DNA of 64,000 nt from Chloroflexota bacterium (GTDB lineage: Bacteria; Chloroflexota; Anaerolineae; Anaerolineales; UBA11579): positions 310,001 through 374,000 of the forward strand of contig JABFGG010000004.1 of the NCBI GenBank assembly GCA_013112575.1. Reading direction: 5' to 3'. A program made the translations under genes and the position numbers. Under the pieces are notes generated by a model. The model saw nothing but the letters and a program-made list of their open reading frames with translations, did no database searches and was not told where the DNA came from. Position 1 is the first letter of the stretch, and each line of letters starts with the position of its first letter. This document shows, piece by piece, positions 8,637-15,773 of this stretch.

Positions 8637-8659
8637 GGCGCAATAAGTGAAAGATCAAA

Positions 8660-9247
8660 GTGACTGATTCTCATGAACCCTTGCTGGGTGAACGTTTTGA
8701 GCAGGCCCTCAGCTACGCGGCGCAACTACATCGCCAGCAAAAGCGCAAGGCCAGCCAGGTACCTTACATCGCACATCTGATGAGCGTGACCGCGCTGGTG
8801 TTGGAGGATGGCGGCTCTGAGGATGAGGCCATCGCGGCCTTGCTGCATGACGCCGTTGAAGACCAGGGCGGGCAAAAGACTTTAGATTACATTCAAAAGA
8901 CTTTTGGTGAAGAAGTGGCCGAGATCGTGGAGGCCTGCACTGACGCCTACGTGCAGCCCAAGCCGCCCTGGGAAGAACGTAAACGCCAGCATATCGAGCA
9001 TACGCAACATGCTGCGCCATCCGTGCAGCGCGTGGTGCTGGCAGACAAAGTACACAATGCGCGTGCCATTGTGCGCGACCTACGTATGAAAGGGCCAGAG
9101 GCATTTGATGTCTTTAGAGGCGGGCGAGAGGGGACGTTGTGGTATTACCGCAGTATGTTGGAGGCACTAGTGTCTTCACCGTCTGCGTATTTGTTAGATG
9201 AGCTACGCAGGCTGGTTAGTGAAATGGAAACCTCTTTGAACGCTTAG
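8660..9247 (+). CDS. HD-domain hydrolase related to SpoT/MESH1 (small alarmone hydrolase-like)
   Basis: A 195-residue single-domain HD protein. The order of motifs matches the (p)ppGpp hydrolase half of RelA/SpoT: H in PYIAHLMSV, HDAVED (~72-77), EACTDA, and LADKVHNARAIVRDL. It lacks a synthetase domain, so it resembles the small alarmone hydrolases (MESH1/SAH), which degrade (p)ppGpp or NADPH; which one cannot be told from sequence. The start is GTG at 8660; no in-frame ATG gives a complete N-terminus. It follows the PIG-L gene by 23 bases. Confidence 0.82.
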   Translation: MTDSHEPLLGERFEQALSYAAQLHRQQKRKASQVPYIAHLMSVTALVLEDGGSEDEAIAALLHDAVEDQGGQKTLDYIQKTFGEEVAEIVEACTDAYVQPKPPWEERKRQHIEHTQHAAPSVQRVVLADKVHNARAIVRDLRMKGPEAFDVFRGGREGTLWYYRSMLEALVSSPSAYLLDELRRLVSEMETSLNA

Positions 9248-9297
9248 GGACACAGAGGTTGTACTACCTGAACCAAACGTATATCCGGGGAAAAGAT

Positions 9298-9729
9298 CTA
9301 TTCTTCTACTATTGAGGGTGAGCTCCTGGCAAGCAGCCAGGGCATAACAAAAATGGCCGTAAGTCCAAAGACGATGTGCAGGGGGACGGTGATGATGTCG
9401 AAACCCTCAGGCAGCATGGACAGGGCAGGGGAGGGCGCTGGGCCAATGCCCAGGTGGGGCAGCACCGAAATGAGCACAAAAACGGTCACACCAATCGCCA
9501 ATAATAGGCGCGCTTTACTCGTCACATAAGAAAGGCCGAAATAGGCCAGCGCAGCCAGTAGATTGGGCAAGAGGGAGGCCACCAGAATGGAGACAAGGAT
9601 GACCGCTGCCCAGCCGTATCCCCCAATAGATGTAATGACCAAGTAGATCAGGATGTTCAGGACTGCAGCGACCAGCCCTGCGTATAATCCGGTCCTCAAG
9701 AATTGCATGAGACTGTGTGATGGTTTCAT
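9298..9729 (-). CDS. four-helix membrane protein (DUF6069-like)
   Basis: A 143-residue protein with four predicted membrane helices: LYAGLVAAVLNILIYLV, a helix around AAVILVSILVASLLPNLLAAL, LLLAIGVTVFVLISVL, and IVFGLTAIFVMPWLLA. The layout, with LPNLLAALAYF and a polar loop after helix 3, resembles the DUF6069 family of small membrane proteins. Role unknown. It lies 24 bases downstream of the DUF1858-like gene on the same strand, so it is likely under the same TetR-type operators. Confidence 0.6.
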   Translation of the reverse strand: MKPSHSLMQFLRTGLYAGLVAAVLNILIYLVITSIGGYGWAAVILVSILVASLLPNLLAALAYFGLSYVTSKARLLLAIGVTVFVLISVLPHLGIGPAPSPALSMLPEGFDIITVPLHIVFGLTAIFVMPWLLARSSPSIVEE

Positions 9730-9753
9730 ATTGTGGCTCCTGGCTTGGAACGC

Positions 9754-9987
9754 TCAAGCATTGTTTTCTGCCTGTTTGGTAGCGATGGCAGTGTTGAGGG
9801 TATTGAGGAATTCATCCAGGGGGACGCGATGAACTTTGGCAGCTATTTCAACTGTCAGGGCTTTGGTCAGCATGCGGCGGAACGAGTAACGCGCCACACG
9901 CTTGACGCCAAATACTTCCATGACATCGGCAATATCCCCATACTCTTCTAAAATTGCGGATACGCGTGTATCTTTGGTGATCTCCAT
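9754..9987 (-). CDS. DUF1858-like small protein
   Basis: A 77-residue protein beginning MEITKDTRVSAILEEYGDIA, which resembles the DUF1858 domain (an ITKDTxVxxIL opening, then a helix ending in a short Gly-containing loop). DUF1858 members often have a Cys pair after the loop; this one has GVKRVARYSFRRML instead, so a metal-binding role is unlikely. The start at 9987 is set by GAAGGAG 6 bases upstream. It is divergent from the TetR-type gene at 10110 and shares its operator region. Confidence 0.6.
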   Translation of the reverse strand: MEITKDTRVSAILEEYGDIADVMEVFGVKRVARYSFRRMLTKALTVEIAAKVHRVPLDEFLNTLNTAIATKQAENNA

Positions 9988-10013
9988 TTTCTGCTCCTTC
10001 GTAAAATAACTAA

Positions 10014-10084
10014 TACTTATGCAAGTATCGGCTTGCAAATGATTGTAGCACGCACTTGAATGCAAGTCAATACTTGCTTATAAT
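10014..10084. promoter_or_regulatory. divergent promoter with TetR-type inverted repeats
   Basis: Plus-strand promoter: TTGAAT (10056-10061), 17 bases, TATAAT (10079-10084), reading into the TetR gene. Inverted repeats of 5-4-5 form are TACTT-atgc-AAGTA (10014-10027) and ACTTG-aatg-CAAGT (10054-10067), 40 bases apart. A third, GCAAGT-caat-ACTTGC (10062-10077), overlaps the second. A weak minus promoter, TTGCAA-17-TATTAG, spans the first repeat. The likely reading is that the TetR protein represses itself and the divergent pair. Confidence 0.65.
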
Positions 10085-10109
10085 AGAGGTTCATAAATAT
10101 GGAGCAAAG

Positions 10110-10670
10110 ATGCCAAAAGTAATCGACGAAGACAAACTTTTCTTAGATGTAATTCACACACTGGTACGACTGGGGATAAACAAAGCCACCACAAAACAGC
10201 TTGCTGAAGCCGCCGGCGTCAACGAGGTGACCTTATTCCGTAAATATGGCAATAAAGCCAGTTTAATCCGTTCGGCTTTTCAAAGCATCCTGGTGTCTTC
10301 CCCCATGAATGACCTGAGCTATAGCGGGGACCTGGAGGCTGATCTTGTCGAAATCGTGGCAGCCTATAAAGAGACCAGCTTACTTTATGGAGAAGTCATT
10401 CCGTTGCTCATCTCGGAGATCCCGCGTGACCCTGAACTAAAGGAATTGCTGGAGCCATTCTTCTCTGTTGTGCGGTCCATTATGGAGATCATCCAGAGAT
10501 ACCAGGGGGATGGATTGCTAATCGACGAACCGGGATTTTCGGCGGTAAGTGCTTTGTTGGGTCCGATCATCGTAGGCAAAATGTTGCAGCGCACTAACCC
10601 TTATCTTCCGGTCAGCGAGGTAGAACCTGAAATGTATGTAGCGGCCTTTCTTGAGGGAAGAAAAAAATAA
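10110..10670 (+). CDS. TetR/AcrR-family transcriptional regulator
   Basis: A 186-residue regulator. The N-terminal helix-turn-helix is clear: IHTLVRLGINKATTKQLAEA, AAGVNEVTLFRKYGNKASLI. The C-terminal ~130 residues form the variable ligand and dimerisation domain. The ligand is unknown. I place the start at 10110 (MPKVID), just before the first helix of the domain; an upstream in-frame extension would overlap the promoter. It probably controls itself and the divergent DUF1858/DUF6069 genes through the inverted repeats in the shared 122-base gap. Confidence 0.88.
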   Translation: MPKVIDEDKLFLDVIHTLVRLGINKATTKQLAEAAGVNEVTLFRKYGNKASLIRSAFQSILVSSPMNDLSYSGDLEADLVEIVAAYKETSLLYGEVIPLLISEIPRDPELKELLEPFFSVVRSIMEIIQRYQGDGLLIDEPGFSAVSALLGPIIVGKMLQRTNPYLPVSEVEPEMYVAAFLEGRKK

Positions 10671-10779
10671 TAGTCAGCTAGACTAGACCTTGTAGCCATA
10701 CTGAAACGTAATACAAGAATCTGCGTATAAATAATATAAGTCCTGAGCTTGTGTTTAATTGACCTGAGAAGGAGTTGTT

Positions 10780-11751
10780 ATGAGTGAGAACAGCCCGGCG
10801 CGCCCCATCTGGTATTACCCTGCTTATATATTCTGGAATTTTGCCGAACGGCGCTTACGTTTTGTCTGGCGTCTTGGTGGCTTTATCCTGTTATTCAGTA
10901 TTATCTCCTCAATAGTAAGTATCTTGCTGTTTTTCATTGTTGGTGAGGATCCGCCCCCATTTTTAATTCAATCCCAATTTAACTTGTATGCGTTTCTTGC
11001 TGTATTGTTGGCTGTGCGTTGGTTTGACCGAAGAAAGTTCTCCGATACTGGCATTTACTTTGATAAGAATTGGTGGATCGATTTAGGCTTCGGTTCTTTG
11101 TTAGGCGCGCTTCTCATGGCAGCCATCTTTTTGATCCAATTGACTGCCGGTTGGGTCAATATTAGCGACACTTTTGTCTCCCCCGGTTCTGTCCCCTTTG
11201 CTTTAGCAATTCTTGTTCCACTTCTTGTATACGTTGGGGTTTCTCTTACCGAAGAATTGCTGTTTCGTGGCTATCTATTGCTGAACCTGGCGGAAGGTTT
11301 GAAATCGCGGTTTATCAATCCACGCCTTGCAATTGTCCTGGCATGGGTGCTGACCTCAGCATTGTTTGGCATCGCCCACGCCACAAATCCTGAGGCAAGC
11401 ACGATCAGTTCATTAAATATCGCTGTTGCAGGTATTTTTATCGGTCTGGCCTACGTCTTGACGGGCAGCCTGGCGATACCCCTCGGCATTCACCTCACCT
11501 GGAATTTCTTTCAGGGCAATGTGTTTGGTTTTCCGGTCAGTGGCACAAACAACTTTTCCACAACGGTATTTGCCATCGAGCAGCGTGGCCCGCTGGCCTG
11601 GACAGGCGGGGCCTTTGGCCCTGAGGCAGGCATCATCGGTTTGTTGGCCATGCTTGCAGGCAGCCTATTGACCCTGTGGTGGCTGCGCTGGCGTTATGGG
11701 AAAATCGGTTTACATACAGCCATCGCCGAAGCGCCTCAAAGATCCGCTTAA
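10780..11751 (+). CDS. CPBP-family intramembrane metalloprotease
   Basis: A 323-residue integral membrane protein with about eight helices. The CPBP/Abi (type II CAAX protease-like) motifs are all present: EELLFRGYLLLNL (~165), FGIAHATNPEA (~200), and the His-containing AIPLGIHLTWNFFQGN (~235-250). Homologues cleave prenylated or other membrane substrates, or take part in bacteriocin immunity; which applies here is unknown. The ATG follows GAAGGAG by 8 bases. It lies 109 bases after the TetR gene and probably has its own promoter. Confidence 0.88.
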   Translation: MSENSPARPIWYYPAYIFWNFAERRLRFVWRLGGFILLFSIISSIVSILLFFIVGEDPPPFLIQSQFNLYAFLAVLLAVRWFDRRKFSDTGIYFDKNWWIDLGFGSLLGALLMAAIFLIQLTAGWVNISDTFVSPGSVPFALAILVPLLVYVGVSLTEELLFRGYLLLNLAEGLKSRFINPRLAIVLAWVLTSALFGIAHATNPEASTISSLNIAVAGIFIGLAYVLTGSLAIPLGIHLTWNFFQGNVFGFPVSGTNNFSTTVFAIEQRGPLAWTGGAFGPEAGIIGLLAMLAGSLLTLWWLRWRYGKIGLHTAIAEAPQRSA

Positions 11752-11822
11752 TAGGCTGTTAATCGTCGAGGGGAGCAAACTGTTATAATTGCGCTTCTGG
11801 CCAATATTATTGTTTGAATCCT

Positions 11823-12830
11823 ATGCAAACCCTTGACACATTTAACCGCCCCCTGCGCGACCTGCGCATTTCTGTAACAGACCGCTGCAACTTCCGCTGC
11901 ACGTACTGTATGCCCAAGGAAATCTTTGGGCCGGATTACACTTATCTAAAGAAAGATGAAGTGGTCTCCTTTGAGGATATCGCGCGGCTGGCGCGTGTCT
12001 TTGTCGATCTGGGGGTAAACAAATTGCGCCTGACGGGTGGCGAGCCGCTCATGCGCCGTGACATTGAAAACCTGATCGATATGCTAGCGAACATTCCCGG
12101 CGTAGATGATCTGGCTTTGACCACCAACGGTTCATTCTCCCCCAAGCGTGTGCGCAGCCTGAAAGATGCTGGCCTGCGCCGTATGACGGTTAGCCTGGAT
12201 GCTCTGGATGACCCCACTTTCAAGGTCATGAACGATGTGGACTTTCCAGTGGAGAAGGTGCTGGAGTGGATTGACGCATCTGCCGAACTCGACTTTCAAC
12301 CGGTCAAGGTCAACATGGTGGTGAAGCGCGGCGTCAACGAACACAGCATCTTGCCGATGGCACGCTACTTTAAGGAGCGTGGGCATATCTTGCGTTTGAT
12401 CGAATACATGGATGTAGGCAACAGCAATGGCTGGCGTCTGGATGACGTTGTCTCTGCCAAAGAGATGGTCGAACATGTTAATACTGAATTGCCATTGGAA
12501 GCCTCTGACCCCAACTACCAGGGGGAAGTGGCGCGACGCTATCGTTATAAAGATGGCAGCGGTGAACTGGGTATCATCGCTTCGGTGACCCAGGCATTTT
12601 GTGTGGACTGTACACGTATTCGCCTTTCGGCGGACGGCAAACTTTATACCTGTTTGTTCGCCACAAAAGGGCACGACCTGCGCGCTTTGCTGCAAGACGG
12701 GGCGAATGACGATGAGATGCGTCAGGCGATACAAACTATCTGGACACAGCGCAATGACCGCTATTCTGAGATCCGCGCAGAGAATACGTCTGAGAAACCC
12801 AAGATCGAAATGTCCTTTATTGGAGGCTAA
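11823..12830 (+). CDS. moaA: GTP 3',8-cyclase (molybdenum cofactor synthesis), radical SAM
   Basis: A 335-residue protein. MoaA catalyses the first step of molybdopterin synthesis, rearranging GTP by a radical SAM mechanism in the cytoplasm. The N-terminal 4Fe-4S motif is C22-x3-C26-x2-C29 within DRCNFRCTYCMPK, followed by the LRLTGGEPLMR substrate/SAM strand. The second cluster Cys residues are in FCVDCTRIRLSADGKLYTC, and the chain ends in the expected Gly-Gly (SFIGG). The ATG at 11823 is preferred to a TTG three codons earlier. No other moa genes are adjacent. The HAD gene starts just after its stop. Confidence 0.95.
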   Translation: MQTLDTFNRPLRDLRISVTDRCNFRCTYCMPKEIFGPDYTYLKKDEVVSFEDIARLARVFVDLGVNKLRLTGGEPLMRRDIENLIDMLANIPGVDDLALTTNGSFSPKRVRSLKDAGLRRMTVSLDALDDPTFKVMNDVDFPVEKVLEWIDASAELDFQPVKVNMVVKRGVNEHSILPMARYFKERGHILRLIEYMDVGNSNGWRLDDVVSAKEMVEHVNTELPLEASDPNYQGEVARRYRYKDGSGELGIIASVTQAFCVDCTRIRLSADGKLYTCLFATKGHDLRALLQDGANDDEMRQAIQTIWTQRNDRYSEIRAENTSEKPKIEMSFIGG

Positions 12831-12835
12831 ACCCT

Positions 12836-13573
12836 TTGGTTGCGAATGGCTATACAACCCTTATCTTTGACCTGGACGGCACACTACGCCACAATCGTCC
12901 CGAAGGCCATCAGGTCTTTTGGGCGCGTGCTGCAGAATTGGGCGCACCGGCAGCCGAAGAGAACCGCCGTCAGGCGCAACGTTGGGGACACCAGTATTGG
13001 ACCAACTCCGGTGATCTGATTGATGACCTGGAACTCTATGGGCGCGACAACCCTGAATTCTGGCTGAACTATGCGCAACGTCACCTGATGGCCTTGGGCA
13101 GTTCACAAAAGCAAGCAGCAGAACTGGCTCCATTGATCAATCAACATATGCGCGAGGAATTCGAACCGGAGGATTGGGTCGACCCGCAGACGCCGGAAAT
13201 GCTGGAAGGGTTCAAAGAACAGGGCTATGCGCTAGGCGTGGTCACAAACCGCGATGAACCAGTGCAGGATTATCTGGATGAAAAAGGAATCGGGGGCTTC
13301 TTTGATTTCATCCTGGCTGCCGGGGAGATCGGTATTTGGAAACCCGATAGCCGCGTCTTTGAGCACGCGTTAAAAGAGATGGGTGCGGAGCCTGGAATGA
13401 GCGTTTATATTGGGGACAATTACTTTGCGGACGTGCTCGGGGCGCAGAGTGCTGGCATCCAACCGGTGTTGGTGGACCCCCACAAATTCTTCCCGGAAGC
13501 CGAATGCCCGGTGGTGGATACGATCATCGAGTTGCCTGCTCTCCTGAATAACGGTTTCAAACCTAACTTATAA
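12836..13573 (+). CDS. HAD-superfamily hydrolase
   Basis: A 245-residue phosphatase-like HAD protein. Motif I is FDLDGTL (~11-17), motif II the Thr of VVTNRDEP, motif III the Lys of IWKPDSRVF, and motif IV GDNYFADVLGA. A helical cap follows motif I. It resembles the phosphoglycolate phosphatase/YjjG group; the substrate is not predictable. The start is a TTG, supported by GGAGG 9 bases upstream within the end of moaA (stop 12828-12830), so the two genes are translationally close. Confidence 0.88.
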   Translation: MVANGYTTLIFDLDGTLRHNRPEGHQVFWARAAELGAPAAEENRRQAQRWGHQYWTNSGDLIDDLELYGRDNPEFWLNYAQRHLMALGSSQKQAAELAPLINQHMREEFEPEDWVDPQTPEMLEGFKEQGYALGVVTNRDEPVQDYLDEKGIGGFFDFILAAGEIGIWKPDSRVFEHALKEMGAEPGMSVYIGDNYFADVLGAQSAGIQPVLVDPHKFFPEAECPVVDTIIELPALLNNGFKPNL

Positions 13574-13583
13574 TATTTCGATT

Positions 13584-14183
13584 ATGCTGAAACGCGCTCG
13601 ATTACCGCGCGCCTTTTTTAACCGCCCAACCCTTCAGGTTGCGCGCGAGTTGCTGGGCGCATATCTGATCCACGTAGACAATGGCCAACGCGTGGGCGGC
13701 ATGATCACTGAGACCGAAGCCTATTGTGGCGAAACAGACTTAGGCGCGCATGCCAAAGCCGGGCGCACGCCGCGCACCGAGGTGCTGTATGGCCCGCCTG
13801 GGCATGCTTACGTCTACTTCACGTATGGCATGCACTGGTTGTTCAATACGGTCACCTGCCCGGAAGGCGTACCGGAGGCGGTGCTGATCCGGGCTATCAA
13901 GCCGAGGGAGGGCCTCGAACTTATTGCTCAACGGCGCGGCAAACAGCCGAGAAAGGCTTGGACGGATGGCCCGGCGAAACTGACACAGGCATTGGGGATT
14001 GGAAAGCAGTACAATAAACTGGATTTTGTGGCCAAGGATTCGCCAATACGCATAGAAAAGGGCGAGCCTATCCCTGACAAAAGCGTGACGACAGGCCCGC
14101 GCGTGGGTTTATATAGTGTGCCGGAGCCCTGGAAGAGCAAGCCCTGGCGTTATCTTGTAAGTAGTAATTTGCAATTGGGATGA
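13584..14183 (+). CDS. 3-methyladenine DNA glycosylase (AAG/MPG family)
   Basis: A 199-residue base-excision repair enzyme that removes alkylated purines. Family signatures: LARELLGAYLIH-like VARELLGAYLIHVDNG, ITETEAYCGETDLGAHA with the catalytic Glu, RTEVLYGPPGHAYVYFTYGM with the DNA-intercalating Tyr region, and the late DGPAKLTQALGI. The length is normal. A perfect TATAAT (13569-13574) overlaps the end of the HAD gene and lies only 9 bases before the ATG, so transcription from it would give an almost leaderless mRNA; no Shine-Dalgarno is visible. Confidence 0.93.
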   Translation: MLKRARLPRAFFNRPTLQVARELLGAYLIHVDNGQRVGGMITETEAYCGETDLGAHAKAGRTPRTEVLYGPPGHAYVYFTYGMHWLFNTVTCPEGVPEAVLIRAIKPREGLELIAQRRGKQPRKAWTDGPAKLTQALGIGKQYNKLDFVAKDSPIRIEKGEPIPDKSVTTGPRVGLYSVPEPWKSKPWRYLVSSNLQLG

Positions 14184-14233
14184 ACTATCTTTTTGTTGTG
14201 GTTTCAATAACCAATTGCTAAAGAGGAGATCGC

Positions 14234-15016
14234 ATGTCTGGATTACTGGAGAACAAAACTGCCCTGGTCTTCGGGGTTGCCAATGAACGCTCGATTGCCT
14301 GGGGCATCGCGAAAGCCTTTAGTGAGCATGGTGCCAATGTGGGCATCAGCTATGCTGGCGAGGCGCTGGCAAAACGCGCCATCCCCCTGGGTGAATCAAT
14401 TGGCTCTACTTTCATCGAATCCTGTGACGTCTCCAGTGATGAAGAGATCGCGGCTGTGGCTGATAAGGCCAAGGCCCATTTTGGCGAGATCGATTATCTC
14501 GTGCATGCCATTGCCTTTGCCAAACGTGATGAGCTTTCCGGTGCGTACTTCAGCACAAGCCGCGATGGTTTCCAGATGGCTATGGACATCAGTGTGTATT
14601 CCCTGACTGCCTTAGTGCAGGCTTACCAACCGATGATCCGCGAGGGGGGCTCGATTATGACCATGAGTTATTACGGTGCGGAGAAAGTGGTGCCCAGCTA
14701 CAACGTGATGGGGGTTGCCAAGGCAGCCCTCGAAGCTTCTGTGCGTTACCTGGCGCGCGACATGGGCAAACAAGGTGTGCGTGTCAATGCTATTTCCGCT
14801 GGCCCTATCCGCACGCTGGCAGCTTCGGGCGTGTCCGGCTTCCGTGATAACTACAAGCGTTTTGTGGACGTTGCGCCGATAGCTAAGAACATCACTACCG
14901 AAGATGTGGCCGGAGCTGCTGTGTTCCTGGCGTCTGATTTGTCATCAAGCATCACTGGCGAGGTGTTGTATGTAGATGGTGGTTTCAACATCATCGGCAT
15001 CGCCGAAGAAAATTAG
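14234..15016 (+). CDS. fabI: enoyl-[acyl-carrier-protein] reductase (NADH), FabI type
   Basis: A 260-residue short-chain dehydrogenase that performs the last reduction in each fatty-acid elongation cycle, using NAD(P)H. FabI rather than FabG is shown by the modified nucleotide loop [11 protein letters not shown] (~14-24), the [13 protein letters not shown] segment, and the Tyr-x6-Lys catalytic pair in [13 protein letters not shown]. The [13 protein letters not shown] substrate loop and [10 protein letters not shown] end are typical. AAGAGGAG precedes the ATG by 6 bases. It is likely monocistronic, with a long inverted repeat beginning at its stop codon. Confidence 0.95.
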   Translation: MSGLLENKTALVFGVANERSIAWGIAKAFSEHGANVGISYAGEALAKRAIPLGESIGSTFIESCDVSSDEEIAAVADKAKAHFGEIDYLVHAIAFAKRDELSGAYFSTSRDGFQMAMDISVYSLTALVQAYQPMIREGGSIMTMSYYGAEKVVPSYNVMGVAKAALEASVRYLARDMGKQGVRVNAISAGPIRTLAASGVSGFRDNYKRFVDVAPIAKNITTEDVAGAAVFLASDLSSSITGEVLYVDGGFNIIGIAEEN

Positions 15017-15067
15017 TGTTCCGTATTCCTGCACTGCAACTCGTAGAATCAGGATTGACGGAACACT
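15015..15067. terminator. long inverted repeat at the fabI stop codon
   Basis: AGTGTTCCGT (15015-15024) pairs with ACGGAACACT (15058-15067), and inner TCCTG/CAGGA arms can extend the stem. The left arm includes the fabI stop. There is no run of T after it, so it may act as an mRNA-stabilising 3' hairpin rather than an intrinsic terminator. Confidence 0.5.
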
Positions 15068-15150
15068 TTAAACTTTATCAAAGTTGAAGAAGTGGTGCAA
15101 AACCAGCACCTTGTTTGGCAGATATTGTTGGATAGATATGGGTTTTTACT

Positions 15151-15180
15151 TTGACAAAGTATCAGAGCAGTTATTAGAAG
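15151..15180 (+). promoter_or_regulatory. possible bactofilin promoter
   Basis: A perfect TTGACA (15151-15156) is followed after 18 bases by TAGAAG (15175-15180), a weak -10 box, about 50 bases before the bactofilin ATG. Confidence 0.35.
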
Positions 15181-15228
15181 AGTATAGGTTTGCAAGCCGA
15201 TTTGGCATTATTGGGTTAAATTAAGAGC

Positions 15229-15747
15229 ATGTTTCGTAGACGCGATGAAGAACAGGCCGATACCCAGGCCGCCCAACCCGAGCAGCGCATTACTTCTGTG
15301 CTGGGAGATGGCACTACCTACCATGGCAAATTAACCGGTCGTGGCGGCGTGCGCATTGAAGGCGCCTTTGAGGGTGAGATTTCCCTGGAAGGTATGCTGG
15401 TGGTGGGCACGACGGGCCGCGTGACCTGTGAAGACCTGCGTGCCAATACCGTAGTGGTGGCTGGGGCCGTGCGCGGCAACATCACCGCCGAAAAGGTCGA
15501 GATCCGCGCTAGCGGGCGCGTGTGGGGTGACGTGGTCACCATCGCGTTTTCCACGGAAGAAGGCGCTTTCCTGCGCGGCCAGATCCGTATGGAAGAAGAG
15601 ATCGAGTTGGGCACTGAGGAAGAACCACAAGCTGAAGAGATAGGGGAAACAGAGGAAGAAGTTGTAATGGAAGAAGCGGATGGGAAGGAAGAAAAACCGA
15701 AACCCAAACGCAAACGTGCCAGCAAAAAAGCAAGTACGAAAAACTAG
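15229..15747 (+). CDS. bactofilin (polymer-forming cytoskeletal protein)
   Basis: A 172-residue protein. Residues ~20-125 form the bactofilin beta-helix: ITSVLGDGTTYHGKLTGRGG, then repeated VRIEGAFEGEISLEG, LVVGTTGRVT and VVVAGAVRGNITAEKVEI rungs. Bactofilins polymerise without nucleotides and organise cell-wall or envelope proteins at the inner membrane. The C-terminal tail has a Glu-rich stretch (~125-155) then a Lys/Arg-rich end (KPKPKRKRASKKASTK), a polyampholyte that could bind DNA or wall polymers. It is monocistronic, ending in a clear terminator. Confidence 0.93.
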   Translation: MFRRRDEEQADTQAAQPEQRITSVLGDGTTYHGKLTGRGGVRIEGAFEGEISLEGMLVVGTTGRVTCEDLRANTVVVAGAVRGNITAEKVEIRASGRVWGDVVTIAFSTEEGAFLRGQIRMEEEIELGTEEEPQAEEIGETEEEVVMEEADGKEEKPKPKRKRASKKASTKN

Positions 15748-15773
15748 AGGCAGCTCAGGCTGCCTTTTTATTT
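15748..15773. terminator. intrinsic terminator after bactofilin
   Basis: AGGCAGC (15748-15754), loop TCAG, GCTGCCT (15759-15765), then TTTTATTT. It lies between convergent genes. Confidence 0.85.

Noticed and set aside
12132-12857. Minus-strand ORF of 241 residues
   Set aside because: It is antisense to moaA, which is unambiguous.
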